Origin: Georgenia yuyongxinii
GTDB taxonomy: Bacteria; Actinomycetota; Actinomycetes; Actinomycetales; Actinomycetaceae
Direction of reading: 5' to 3'
NCBI RefSeq assembly: GCF_006352065.1
Contig: NZ_CP040915.1
Location: 744,001 to 808,000 of the forward strand
DNA length: 64,000 nt
How positions within the stretch are numbered: the stretch's first letter is position 1; the number at the start of each line of letters is the position of its first letter. The position numbers and the translations under genes are program-made. The notes under the pieces are model-generated. The model did not search any database, was not told the origin of the DNA, and saw only the letters and a list, made by a program, of their open reading frames with translations. Of this stretch, positions 25,016 to 33,913 are shown one piece after another.

Positions 25016-25786
25016 TCAGAGTGAGGTCATCCCTCCGTCGACGACGAACAGCGACCCCGTCGCATAAGATGACTCGTCGCTCGCCAGGTACTCCATGATC
25101 CCTACGACGTCCTCGGGCCTCCCGGCTCGACCGAGCGGCACGCGGGAGACAGCGGCGGCTCGTTTGCTGGTGTCGTTGGCGATGTCCGCCACGAGCGGCG
25201 TCATCGTGAATCCTGGGACCACGGTGTTGAACCGGATGCCCGTGCCGGCGTAGTCCGCCGCGGCGACGCGGACCATGCCATGGATGCCTGCCTTCGAGGT
25301 GGCGTAGGCGGTGAAGCCGGCGCCCTCTCCGTTGATCGCGGTGGGGCTGCCCGTGACGATGACCGAGGAACCCGGCCGGCGGACGGTGCGGACGGCGTGC
25401 TTGAGCGTCAGGAACGTACCGGTGAGGTTGATGTCGATCGTCCGCCGCCAGGACCCGAGCGTCAGCTCACCGATCGGACCGTCGGCCCGGAAGTCCTGGA
25501 TACCGGCGTTCGCCACCACGACGTCGGGCGGCCCTGCCACGGCCAGCACCTCGGCGAATGCGGCCTCGACCGACTGCTCATCGGCGATGTCCAAAACTAC
25601 GGGCGACGCGCCCGTCGAGCGTGTTGCGCGTGCCGCCGTGCTCGCGCCTTCGCCGTCGCGGTCCGCAAAGAAGACCACTGCGCCGCTCCGAACAAAGCGA
25701 GTCGCCACCGCACGCCCGATCCCGGACGCGGCTCCGGTGACGAGGCACACCTTGCCTTCGAGGACTCTTCCTGGGTGTTCCGTCAC
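25016..25786 (-). CDS. SDR-family NAD(P)-dependent oxidoreductase
   Basis: A 256-residue classical short-chain dehydrogenase: TGAASGIG at 17-24, NAG at 93-95, Ser at 147 and YATSK with Tyr161 and Lys165. It ends with the usual YATGSLFVVDGGMTSL. Its gene overlaps the GntR regulator gene by four bases (ATGA), so the two are one leftward transcript, divergent from the importer operon. In a D-apiose pathway the first step oxidises the sugar to its lactone; known D-apiose dehydrogenases are of another family, so this SDR filling that role is only a hypothesis. Confidence 0.85.
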   Translation of the reverse strand: MTEHPGRVLEGKVCLVTGAASGIGRAVATRFVRSGAVVFFADRDGEGASTAARATRSTGASPVVLDIADEQSVEAAFAEVLAVAGPPDVVVANAGIQDFRADGPIGELTLGSWRRTIDINLTGTFLTLKHAVRTVRRPGSSVIVTGSPTAINGEGAGFTAYATSKAGIHGMVRVAAADYAGTGIRFNTVVPGFTMTPLVADIANDTSKRAAAVSRVPLGRAGRPEDVVGIMEYLASDESSYATGSLFVVDGGMTSL

Positions 25787-26610
25787 GATGCCTCCGATGC
25801 TGTCCGTCGTCTCGTCCGATCCGCCTTGCTCGTCGATGCACCCTGGGCGTCCAGCCTGCTCCTCGTCCTTTTACCCCGGTGGTCCGGTCCTCCGCCGTGA
25901 CCGTCGGCGTAGTAGTGCCGGGAATCCTCCAGGTGCTCGAGCATGGCTGCACGCGCCACCCGGGCGTCACCGCTGCGTATCCCGTCAAGCACCACCTCGT
26001 GCTCCTCCGCGGCGACCTCGAGCCGCCCTTCGACCGAGAGGCTGCGGACCCTGATCTGCCGGATGGTGGCATTGATCGAGTCGAGGAGAGTGACGAACAG
26101 GGCGTTGTGTGTGGCCGCCGCGACGAGACGGTGAAACTCCTCGTCATGGGTCGCGGCGTCCTCAGGCGTGCGGGACGCCCGCATCGCCTCTAGCTCGACG
26201 GCGACCGCGTCGAGATCCTGCGGCTCGGCACGCTCGGCGGCCAGCTCGACGATGGTGAGCTCGAGGACTGCGCGGACCTCGGCGATGTCGGTCGGGGTGA
26301 GGAGGTGCTGGGACTGTGCGGACCGGACGTAGAGCTTGAGCGTCTCTGCGACCCGCGAGGACGAGACGGCGGTGACGACGGCGCCCCGGCCGGTTGCTGC
26401 CTCGAGCACACCCTTGGCCTGCAGGCTCCGGACTGCCTCACGGATGACCGTTCTGGAGACCCCGAACTGTTCGCTGAGTGCCCGCTCTGTCGGGAGGGCG
26501 GTGCCCGGGCGCAGGGCGCCCGACGAGATCGCCTCCAGCAGCTCCTCGCTGACCGTGTGGGCGAGCGACGGTGGGCGCCGGATCGTGTCGAACGAAGTCA
26601 CAGGGGTCAC
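25783..26610 (-). CDS. GntR-family (FCD/FadR-type) transcriptional regulator
   Basis: About 275 residues from the GTG at 26610 (another GTG lies at 26601). The N-terminal winged helix reads LPTERALSEQFGVSRTVIRE then AVRSLQAKGVLE; from about residue 100 the all-helical FCD ligand domain follows, with THDEEFHRLVAAATHN supplying the metal-binding His/Asp residues. FCD regulators usually bind sugar acids or carboxylates. Translated frames extend upstream to 26811 but run over the operator. The C-terminal 40 residues are Arg/Ser-rich. It most likely controls the divergent sugar-acid operon through the TGGCATACCA sites. Confidence 0.88.
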   Translation of the reverse strand: MTPVTSFDTIRRPPSLAHTVSEELLEAISSGALRPGTALPTERALSEQFGVSRTVIREAVRSLQAKGVLEAATGRGAVVTAVSSSRVAETLKLYVRSAQSQHLLTPTDIAEVRAVLELTIVELAAERAEPQDLDAVAVELEAMRASRTPEDAATHDEEFHRLVAAATHNALFVTLLDSINATIRQIRVRSLSVEGRLEVAAEEHEVVLDGIRSGDARVARAAMLEHLEDSRHYYADGHGGGPDHRGKRTRSRLDAQGASTSKADRTRRRTASEAS

Positions 26611-26662
26611 TTTCTCGCTGCTTCGTTGGGGGAGGAAACACCGGCCATCATACTCGGGGCTT

Positions 26663-26672
26663 TGGCATACCA
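26663..26672. promoter_or_regulatory. Candidate GntR operator 1 (TGGCATACCA)
   Basis: TGGCATACCA, near-palindromic and of the FadR-like TGG..CCA type, lies 53 bases upstream of the regulator's GTG. An identical ten-base site lies 120 bp away at 26783. Confidence 0.6.
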
Positions 26673-26752
26673 CCAGACCGTCCGCTATCTCGACTTGCGG
26701 GTGACGCCAATGATCATCCCGATCAGTGTCCACATCAAGCGATAATCCGCCC

Positions 26753-26781
26753 TTGTCAGATGCCAGGACTAGTTCTATGGT
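26753..26781 (+). promoter_or_regulatory. Promoter of the importer/catabolic operon
   Basis: TTGTCA (26753-26758) and TATGGT (26776-26781) with a 17-base spacer, close to the sigma-70 consensus. The second operator copy begins two bases after the -10 box, where a repressor would block the start site. The leader to the GTG at 26940 is about 150 bases and contains no gene. Confidence 0.5.
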
Positions 26782-26782
26782 C

Positions 26783-26792
26783 TGGCATACCA
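26783..26792. promoter_or_regulatory. Candidate GntR operator 2 (TGGCATACCA)
   Basis: The second exact copy of TGGCATACCA, preceded by GGTC, at the expected transcription start of the rightward operon. With site 1 it could allow looping or separate control of the two divergent transcripts. Confidence 0.6.
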
Positions 26793-26939
26793 AGTGCCGC
26801 AACGCGTCCAACTTCCACTGCCAGCCGAGGGGATCAGCGGGTCACAAAGGGACGCGGCACGCAGCGCGGCGGCGGCAAACCGTCGTTCCGGCACGCTGCG
26901 TCGCGGCACGACGTCGCAGCAACGAGTCAAGGAGGCCTC

Positions 26940-28019
26940 GTGTCACTTCTACGCGCGCACCCTGCCCGCAAGCCCGTCCTCGTGGGCGCCATGATGCTCG
27001 CCGCAGCGACGGCGCTGGCCGCCTGCGGCACCACCGCCGGCCGTTCCGCCGCAGAGCCCACGGCGCAGGACGTCGCGGTCGACGTCGGCGCCGACCTGAC
27101 CGGCACGAAGATCTGCTTTGGGTTCTCCGGCAGCGAGACGGAGTTCTGGGCCGCCGGTATCAAGTCGATCAACGACTCTCTGAGCGCGAGCGGAGCCACC
27201 GTCATCGAGCACAACTCCAACGAGGATCCCAACAAGCAGCTCGAGCAGGTCCGCGACTGCATCACCCAAGGCGTGGACGGCATCGTCGTCATCCCCGAGG
27301 ACGGCTCGAGCGCGCTCACCATCATCGGTGAGGCCAACGATGCGGACGTGCCCATCGGCATCTTCAACCGCCCGCCGGCCGACGACACCGGCGCCGCCCT
27401 GGTCTCCGTCGCGGACAACCGCGACATCGCGCGCCAGACGGTCGAGTACCTCGCCGCCGAGGCCGAGGGGATCGGTCGCAAGGTTCAGCCGCTCATCATG
27501 GTCGGTAACCTCAGCGACCAGAACGCCGTCGAACGGCGGAACGGCTTCTTCGACGCGATCGACGCGAACCCAGACCTCTTCGCGGAGCCGATCGAGGTGC
27601 AGACCAATTGGGATGCCGCAACGGGCCAGGCAAATCTCGAGGCCGCCATGCAGGCGAACCCCGACATCGACGTCCTCTTCACGTCCAGCGACTTCCTGTT
27701 CCCACAGATCCAGGCCGTGCTGGAGCCGCTCGGCAAGTGGAAGCCGGCGGGCGAGGAGGGCCACGTCATCATGGGTGGCCTCGATGGTGACAACCGCGCC
27801 TGCAACCTCATCCGGGACGGCTACGTCGACGCGACCGGCGTGCAAGACCTGTTCCTGGAGGCGGAGTCGCTCCTCGCCGCGCTCGGCAAGGCGATCACCG
27901 ACGGTCAGACGCAGCCCGACGAGCAGCTCGTCGACGCGGGCTTCGCGCTGACCCAGGCGAACTTTGCCGACCGGGAGCAGGACATGTGGGGCTGCGTCAT
28001 CACCCCGCCCGGCAGCTGA
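26940..28019 (+). CDS. ABC importer substrate-binding lipoprotein (ribose/pentose type)
   Basis: A 359-residue protein starting at a GTG nine bases after AAGGAGG. The signal peptide is lipoprotein-type, with lipobox LAAC giving the mature N-terminal Cys. The mature part is a two-lobed Peripla_BP_4 (LacI-like) sugar-binding fold: KICFGFSGSETEFWAAGIKS, ITQGVDGIVVIPEDG, and DIDVLFTSSDFLFPQIQAVL. It is the first gene of the rightward operon with two permeases and a double-domain ATPase. Given the downstream enzymes the ligand is probably D-apiose, D-apionate or its lactone; this is inference. Confidence 0.88.
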   Translation: MSLLRAHPARKPVLVGAMMLAAATALAACGTTAGRSAAEPTAQDVAVDVGADLTGTKICFGFSGSETEFWAAGIKSINDSLSASGATVIEHNSNEDPNKQLEQVRDCITQGVDGIVVIPEDGSSALTIIGEANDADVPIGIFNRPPADDTGAALVSVADNRDIARQTVEYLAAEAEGIGRKVQPLIMVGNLSDQNAVERRNGFFDAIDANPDLFAEPIEVQTNWDAATGQANLEAAMQANPDIDVLFTSSDFLFPQIQAVLEPLGKWKPAGEEGHVIMGGLDGDNRACNLIRDGYVDATGVQDLFLEAESLLAALGKAITDGQTQPDEQLVDAGFALTQANFADREQDMWGCVITPPGS

Positions 28020-28084
28020 CCTGACCGACCGGCCGCTCTGCGAGCAGCCCTCGCAGAGCGGCCCTGACCCCGGAAGGAGCCACT

Positions 28085-29170
28085 TTGTCCATCGCCCAGG
28101 CCCGCCGGCGCGTGATCGAACGACCGCCCGACAGTCAACGCGTCGACGCGTTCCGCCGGTTCTTCGCCGGGGAGGGGTTCGTCGCCGCGCTCATCGTGGT
28201 CTACGTCGTCGTGGTCTCCCAGTTCGCGGACGGGATGCTTACCTCTCGCAACCTGCTCAACGTTCTGAGCAATCTTTGGCCGCTCGCCATCATCGTCATC
28301 GGACAGGCGTTCGTCCTGATCCTGGGCGGCATCGACCTGGCCCAGACCGCGGTTGCCAACATCACCAACACGTTCGGGGCGCTGCTGCTCGCCCAGTCCC
28401 TTTCCCCCGCGCTGTTCGGCGACACCGTCTTCTGGGGCTCGTTGGTCGGCGAGAGCGGTGGCGTCCTGCGCGACGGCGGCGTCGCCCCGGCGGTCGTCAT
28501 CGTGCTGGTGCTGGGTCTCGGCCTTGGCGCGCTCAATGGCCTGGCGGTCGCGCGTCTTCACATGCCGCCCTTCATGGTGACGCTGGGCGCCATGCTGCTG
28601 CTTGGTGCCGTCGCCGTGTGGATGACCCGCAGCGAGAACGTCGCGTCCCTCCCCGAGGCATATCTCGCCATCGGGAACAAGGGCCTCGGTGGGCCGTTCA
28701 CGTACGCCATGGTGATCGCGGTCGTAGTCGGGCTGGCCTCGCACTATCTGCTCGCCCGCACTCCCTTCGGGGCGTGGCTCTACGCGGCCGGCACCAACCG
28801 GCAGACCTCGATCGTCTCCGGCGTGCCGCACGACCGCACCGTAGTCATCGCATATGCCCTGAGCGGCCTGCTCGCGACTGTCGGCGGCATCCTCTACTCG
28901 ACGCGGCTCCAGGCCGGCCGCCCCACGCTCGCTGACGACATGCTCCTCGACATCATCGGGGCCGCCGTGATCGGCGGGCTGTCGCTGTTCGGCGGCAAGG
29001 GGACGATCCTGGGTGCCTTCCTCGGTGCGGTCTTCTTCGTCGTGCTCTCCAACAGCCTGAACCTCCTCAACCTGCCGTTCACCGTCGTGTTCATCGTCAA
29101 GGGCCTCGTCATCGTCGCAGCCGCCCTGCTCGACGTCGCCCGGGCACGTCTCACGGGAGCAGATCGATGA
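28085..29170 (+). CDS. ABC importer permease 1 (RbsC-like)
   Basis: A 361-residue permease with eight to ten membrane helices of the ribose/branched-chain class. The conserved loops include LWPLAIIVIGQAFVLILGGI then DLAQ near the N-terminus and the cytoplasmic coupling loop GTNRQTSIVSGVP. The start is a TTG five bases after GGAAGGAG. Its stop overlaps the ATG of the ATPase gene. With the second permease at 30693 it forms the heterodimeric channel. Confidence 0.9.
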   Translation: MSIAQARRRVIERPPDSQRVDAFRRFFAGEGFVAALIVVYVVVVSQFADGMLTSRNLLNVLSNLWPLAIIVIGQAFVLILGGIDLAQTAVANITNTFGALLLAQSLSPALFGDTVFWGSLVGESGGVLRDGGVAPAVVIVLVLGLGLGALNGLAVARLHMPPFMVTLGAMLLLGAVAVWMTRSENVASLPEAYLAIGNKGLGGPFTYAMVIAVVVGLASHYLLARTPFGAWLYAAGTNRQTSIVSGVPHDRTVVIAYALSGLLATVGGILYSTRLQAGRPTLADDMLLDIIGAAVIGGLSLFGGKGTILGAFLGAVFFVVLSNSLNLLNLPFTVVFIVKGLVIVAAALLDVARARLTGADR

Positions 29171-30690
29171 CCCCACCACGCCTCGAGCTACGCTCGATCT
29201 CCCACAACTTCTTCAATGTCCCGGTCAACAAGGACATCTCCCTGTCCGTGGCTCCGGGCGAGGTGCTCGGGCTCGTCGGTGAGAACGGCGCCGGCAAGTC
29301 GACCCTGATGAACGTCGTCGGTGGGGTTATGCAACCGACGGAGGGTGAGCTCTTCGTCGACGGCGAGCCCTACGCGCCCAGCTCGCCGGCCGAGGCAGCC
29401 CGGCGCGGCATCGCGCACGTGCACCAGGAACTCAATCTCTTTGCCAACCTCTCCATCGCAGACAACATCTTCCTCACGAACTACCCGCGACGTGCCGGCA
29501 TCTTCACCGATCGGCGCGCGGCCCGTGAGCGGTCGCGCCGGGCGCTGGACCTCATGGCGCTCCCGTTCTCCCCCGACACCCGGGTCGAGCGGCTCAGCCC
29601 CGGCCAGCGGCAGATGCTCGAGATCGCCAAGGCCGCAGTCGGCGAACCGGGCCTGATCATCCTCGACGAGCCGACGACGTCGCTCACCTCTCGGGAGACC
29701 GAACGCCTTTTCCAGCTCATCGCCGACCTCACGGCGAGCGGGACGTCCGTCGTTTACGTCTCGCACATCCTCGAGGACGTCAAGGCACTCTCCGACCGGG
29801 TCGCGGTGATGCGCGACGGAAACCTCGTCGACGTCCGTGCCGCGTCGGACGCCCCGATCGGCGAGATCATCACGCTCATGGTCGGGCGCAGGTTCGACCA
29901 GAGATTCCCCGACCGCGACGGCGCACCCACGTCCGAGCCGGTGCTGACGCTCGACGGCGTGTGCGCGACAGGGCTTGTCGACGACGTCTCGCTGACGGTG
30001 CACCGCGGAGAGGTCGTGGGTCTGTTCGGGCTCATGGGCGCTGGGCGCACCGAGCTAGCCCGCATCATCGCAGGGCTCGAGACGGCTGACGCCGGCACGA
30101 TCACCCTCAACGGCGCCGACGTCGGGTCCACCTCACCGCGTCAACGGATCGCCGCCGGGCTCGCGCTCGTGACCGAGGACCGGCGCGGTGACGGCCTTCT
30201 CATGGACTTCCCGGTGATCACGAACGCCGCGCTGCCCTCGCTGGGCCGCTGGAGCCGTCACCCCGTCGCCCCCGTCCAGCGACGCCGGCTCCGACGCGAC
30301 GTCGCCGCCATCGCGGAGGAGCTGCGGATCAAGACGAGCAGCCTCCGGGAGGCACCGGTGCGCTCACTCTCGGGTGGCAACCAGCAGAAGGTCGTCCTGG
30401 CCAAGTGGCTCCTGACGGAGCCCAGCCTGCTCATCCTCGATGAGCCGACCCGCGGCGTCGACGTCGGCGCCCAGTTCGAGGTGTACCGCACAGCCCTCGC
30501 CCTGGCCGACCGCGGCGCAGGCATCCTCGCCATCTCCTCGGAGCTTCCCGAGCTCCTCGGCATGTGCGACCGCATCGGCGTCATGCGCCAGGGCCGTCTC
30601 GTCGCGGAGTTCGCCAAGGCGGACTTCGACTCCCGGGCCATCCTCGGGGCGGCGTTTGGCGAGGCCCTCGTTCCCGGAAAGGTCGGCTGA
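29167..30690 (+). CDS. ABC importer ATPase with two nucleotide-binding domains (RbsA-like)
   Basis: A 507-residue tandem ATPase. The N-terminal domain has Walker A GENGAGKST (38-46), signature LSPGQRQMLEIAKA and Walker B LIILDEPTTSL. The C-terminal domain has the degenerate Walker A GLMGAGRTEL usual for this class, signature LSGGNQQKVVLAKW and Walker B LLILDEPTRGVD. This arrangement is that of sugar importers such as RbsA and XylG. It overlaps permease 1 (ATGA) and lies three bases before permease 2, so all are co-translated. Confidence 0.92.
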   Translation: MTPPRLELRSISHNFFNVPVNKDISLSVAPGEVLGLVGENGAGKSTLMNVVGGVMQPTEGELFVDGEPYAPSSPAEAARRGIAHVHQELNLFANLSIADNIFLTNYPRRAGIFTDRRAARERSRRALDLMALPFSPDTRVERLSPGQRQMLEIAKAAVGEPGLIILDEPTTSLTSRETERLFQLIADLTASGTSVVYVSHILEDVKALSDRVAVMRDGNLVDVRAASDAPIGEIITLMVGRRFDQRFPDRDGAPTSEPVLTLDGVCATGLVDDVSLTVHRGEVVGLFGLMGAGRTELARIIAGLETADAGTITLNGADVGSTSPRQRIAAGLALVTEDRRGDGLLMDFPVITNAALPSLGRWSRHPVAPVQRRRLRRDVAAIAEELRIKTSSLREAPVRSLSGGNQQKVVLAKWLLTEPSLLILDEPTRGVDVGAQFEVYRTALALADRGAGILAISSELPELLGMCDRIGVMRQGRLVAEFAKADFDSRAILGAAFGEALVPGKVG

Positions 30691-30692
30691 CC

Positions 30693-31682
30693 GTGCGATC
30701 TGTGCGGAGTCTCGCGCTCAACAACACCCCGGTGCTGCTGCTCGTCGTCGTGTTCCTCGTCTTCTCGGTCGCCGACGCAAGGTTCTTCGACGTCCACACC
30801 CTGACCAACGTCGCACGCAGCGCCGCCTATATCGGCATCCTCGCCGTCGGCATGACGCTCGTCCTCATGACCGCGGGCATCGACCTGTCGGTGGGGTCGA
30901 TGATGTACCTCGTCGCCGTCGTCGTCGGCCAAGTCGCCAACAGCTACGCGCTGCCGGTCTTCCTCGTGCCCGTCCTGGCGATGGCGGTCGGTCTGACGTT
31001 CGGGGCGCTCAACGGCTTCGCCATCTCGGTTCTGCGGGTCGTGCCCTTCATCGTGACGCTAGCGATGCTCACCGCGTACCGGGGCCTCGGGCTGGAGCTG
31101 TCCGAATCGCGCGAGGTGAACTATCCCGACGTCATCGGGCAGCTGGGCGCCCAGCCGATCCTCGGCGTCCCGTTGCCCGTGTGGGTATTCGTGGTCGTCG
31201 TCGTCCTGGCCCACGTGCTCGTCACCCGCACCCCGTTCGGCCGGCAGCTCCTCGCCACCGGGGAGGACCGGCGGGCCGCGGAGCGGGCCGGCATCCCGGT
31301 CCGGCGGATCCTCTTCACGGTCTATGTGGTCGCGGGCGCGCTGGCCGGTCTCGCCGCGTTCGTCGCCATGACACAGCTACGCACCGCAGCCCCCGGGTTC
31401 GGCACCGCTGACGAGTTCGACGCTATCGCCGCGGCGGTCCTTGGCGGCACCAGCCTCTTCGGCGGCCGGGGCTCCGTGTTTCCTGGCACGGTCGTCGGCG
31501 TGCTGCTCATCCAGCTCATCCAGACCGGTCTGCAGTTCATGCAGGTCGACCTCTACATCACCCCGATGGTGCAGGCCGCCATCATCCTCCTCGCCGTGTT
31601 CGTCGACAGCGCTCGGACCGGGCGTCTCGAGCGCCTCGGCCGTAGACACATCACCTCGAGCCGGATGGAGACCGCGGCATGA
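30693..31682 (+). CDS. ABC importer permease 2 (RbsC-like)
   Basis: A 329-residue permease starting at the GTG three bases after the ATPase stop. Hallmarks are VGMTLVLMTAGIDLSVGSMM (the most conserved loop of RbsC-type permeases), NGFAISVLRVVPFIVTLAML and the coupling loop TGEDRRAAERAGIPV. It has about nine helices. Two different permeases in one importer indicate a heterodimeric channel, unlike RbsC, which is a homodimer. Its stop overlaps the start of the kinase gene. Confidence 0.9.
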   Translation: MRSVRSLALNNTPVLLLVVVFLVFSVADARFFDVHTLTNVARSAAYIGILAVGMTLVLMTAGIDLSVGSMMYLVAVVVGQVANSYALPVFLVPVLAMAVGLTFGALNGFAISVLRVVPFIVTLAMLTAYRGLGLELSESREVNYPDVIGQLGAQPILGVPLPVWVFVVVVVLAHVLVTRTPFGRQLLATGEDRRAAERAGIPVRRILFTVYVVAGALAGLAAFVAMTQLRTAAPGFGTADEFDAIAAAVLGGTSLFGGRGSVFPGTVVGVLLIQLIQTGLQFMQVDLYITPMVQAAIILLAVFVDSARTGRLERLGRRHITSSRMETAA

Positions 31683-33040
31683 CTCCGCCCGACGTGCCGA
31701 CCGGTCACCACGGCCTCGCACTGACCTTCTACGGCGACGACTTCACCGGCTCAACCGACGTGATGGAGGCGCTCACCCTCGCCGGCATCCCGACCGTCCT
31801 CTTCCTCGACGCCCCGACTCCCGAGCTCGTCGCCGTGCACCGAGACGCGCTTGCGGTCGGTGTCGCCGGGATCAGCCGGACGATGTCGCCAGAGGAGATG
31901 GACGCAACCCTGCCGGGCATCTTCACCCGACTCGCCGGCCTACGGGCGCCGCTGTTCCACTACAAGATCTGTTCCACGTTCGACTCCTCACCGCACATCG
32001 GCAGCATCGGCCGGGCAGCGGAGATCCTCCGGCGGATCTTCCCCGGCTACCCCATGCCACTCCTCGTCGCCGTGCCCCAGCTGGGCCGGTATACCGCGTT
32101 CGGCCATCTCTTCGCCACTGCCGGCAGGGACGTGCACCGACTCGACCGGCATCCCGTGATGAGCCGGCACCCGGTGACCCCGATGAGTGAGAGCGACCTC
32201 CTGGTCCACCTCGCCGCCCAGACCGACCTGCCGACCGCGCTCGTCGACCTTCGCGCCCTCGGTGGTCCCGACGCCGCCGTCGACGAGCGGGTCGACGCGG
32301 TCCTGGCCTCCGGCGCGCAGATCGTCCACTTCGACACGGTCGACGCCGCCACGCAGCGGCAGGTCGGCCGCACGCTGACCCGTCTCGCCGAAGGTCGACC
32401 CGACGGCCAACCGCTTGTGGTGATCGGGTCCTCCGGCGTCGAGTACGCGCTCGACCTGGCCTGGCCAGAGGGTCGGCGGGCATCTGTCGGGCAGCCGGAC
32501 GAGCCCGCCGACGTCGACCAGACGCTCGCGATCGCCGGATCCCGCGCCCGTGAGACGGACGAACAGGTCGCCTTGGCGATCGAGAACGGGTTCGCCGAGG
32601 TTCGGGTCGATCCGGCAGCCGCGACCGGCCCCGACGCCGCCGCGTACGCGACCGCCGTCGTCGAGCGTGCGGCGGCCGCGTGGCGCCGAGGCGGCCACGT
32701 CCTGGTCCGGACGCCGCCGAAGTCCGGGACGTCCGATGTCGACGGCAACCTGCTCGGCGCCGCACTGGGGCGAATCGCCAGCGAGCTCGGCCTCCTGGTC
32801 GACGTGCGACGGCTCGTCGTCGCCGGCGGGGACACCTCGGGCTTCGTCGCTCGCGCGCTGGGTATCGAGACGCTTCGTCTCGTCCGGCAGCTTGCCCCCG
32901 GCGCCCCGCTGTGCCGGGCGACGAGCCGGAACGGCCGGTTCGACGGGCTCGAGATCTGCCTCAAGGGCGGGAAGAACGGCACGCCCGACTACTTCGTCCG
33001 GATCGCCGCCCTCGCGTCCTCGCGTCTGCTCAACCTCTAA
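31679..33040 (+). CDS. oiaK: Four-carbon acid sugar kinase (DUF1537), probable 3-oxo-isoapionate kinase OiaK
   Basis: A 453-residue protein of the DUF1537/four-carbon acid sugar kinase family. N-terminal domain: FYGDDFTGSTDVMEALTLAG, the family's substrate loop. C-terminal nucleotide-binding domain: VVAGGDTSGFVARALGIETL and the Gly-rich LKGGKNGTPDYFVRI at the end. Family members phosphorylate tetronates, erythronates and, in D-apionate catabolism, 3-oxo-isoapionate. The specific role is inferred from the neighbours: an ApnO-like oxidoreductase, an ApnL-like protein and a RuBisCO-like protein follow directly. The ATG overlaps the permease stop. Confidence 0.78.
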   Translation: MTPPDVPTGHHGLALTFYGDDFTGSTDVMEALTLAGIPTVLFLDAPTPELVAVHRDALAVGVAGISRTMSPEEMDATLPGIFTRLAGLRAPLFHYKICSTFDSSPHIGSIGRAAEILRRIFPGYPMPLLVAVPQLGRYTAFGHLFATAGRDVHRLDRHPVMSRHPVTPMSESDLLVHLAAQTDLPTALVDLRALGGPDAAVDERVDAVLASGAQIVHFDTVDAATQRQVGRTLTRLAEGRPDGQPLVVIGSSGVEYALDLAWPEGRRASVGQPDEPADVDQTLAIAGSRARETDEQVALAIENGFAEVRVDPAAATGPDAAAYATAVVERAAAAWRRGGHVLVRTPPKSGTSDVDGNLLGAALGRIASELGLLVDVRRLVVAGGDTSGFVARALGIETLRLVRQLAPGAPLCRATSRNGRFDGLEICLKGGKNGTPDYFVRIAALASSRLLNL

Positions 33041-33054
33041 GAAAGGGAACTGAC

Positions 33055-33903
33055 ATGACCACGATCGCTCTCATCGGCGCCGGGGGAAAGATGGGCACTC
33101 GGCTCGGGGACAACCTCGCCAAGACCGACCACGAGGTCCTCCACGTCGAACCGGGTGAGGCGGGCCGGGCACGGCTCGCCGAGCGGGGCGCCACCGCCGT
33201 CCCCGCCGACGAGGCCGTGCCCCGTGCCGACGTCGTCGTCCTCGCGGTGCCGGACAACGCCATCGGGCAGGTCTCCGCCGACCTCATACCGCGGATGAAG
33301 GCCGGCGCCACCCTCATCGTGCTCGACGCCGCCGCGCCGTATGCGGGGCAGGTAGCAACACGCGAGGACATCAGCTTCGTCGCGACCCACCCGTGCCACC
33401 CGTCGGTGTTCAACCGCGCGGAGACGACGCCGGAGGCGCAGACGGACTACTTCGGCGGCGTTGCGGGACGGCAGGACGTGGTCATCGCGCTGATCTCTGG
33501 CACCGACGCCGACTACGAGCGCGCCGAGCAGGTCATCCGCGCGTTCTTCGCCCCGGTCGTCAACGCGCACCGGATCACGGTCGAACACATGGCGCTCCTC
33601 GAGCCGGTGCTGGCCGAGACCACGGCCGCCACCTGCATCACGATCATCCGCGAGGCGATGGACGAGGCGGTGCGCCGCGGCGTCCCGGCGGACGCCGCGC
33701 GCGCGTTCATCCTCGGTCACATCGGCATCGAGCTCGCCATCATCTTCGGCGAGATCGACTCGCCGTTCTCGGATGGTGCACTCAAGGCCATCGCCGGGGC
33801 GCGCAGCATCCTGTTCAAGGACGACTGGAAGCGGGTCTTCGACTCCGACGTCATCGACGCGAGCATCGCCGAGATCGTCGGTGCGCAGTCGCTGACGCAC
33901 TGA
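33055..33903 (+). CDS. apnO: 6PGDH-like oxidoreductase, probable D-apionate oxidoisomerase ApnO
   Basis: A 282-residue protein with an N-terminal Rossmann domain (MTTIALIGAGGKMGTRLGDN, with the GxGGxMG loop at 8-14), a middle THPCHPSVFNR motif and an all-helical C-terminal domain typed as phosphogluconate-dehydrogenase C-terminal. D-apionate oxidoisomerase (ApnO) is of this kind; it oxidises D-apionate with NAD+ and moves the carboxymethyl branch to give 3-oxo-isoapionate, the substrate of the kinase encoded just upstream. AAGGGAACTGAC precedes the ATG. The assignment depends on family plus context. Confidence 0.75.
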   Translation: MTTIALIGAGGKMGTRLGDNLAKTDHEVLHVEPGEAGRARLAERGATAVPADEAVPRADVVVLAVPDNAIGQVSADLIPRMKAGATLIVLDAAAPYAGQVATREDISFVATHPCHPSVFNRAETTPEAQTDYFGGVAGRQDVVIALISGTDADYERAEQVIRAFFAPVVNAHRITVEHMALLEPVLAETTAATCITIIREAMDEAVRRGVPADAARAFILGHIGIELAIIFGEIDSPFSDGALKAIAGARSILFKDDWKRVFDSDVIDASIAEIVGAQSLTH

Positions 33904-33913
33904 GGGATCAGCT

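Noticed and set aside
27905-29179. A 424-codon minus-strand frame across the first permease
   Set aside because: Antisense shadow of an intact permease; acidic/His-rich low-complexity translation typical of high-GC shadows.
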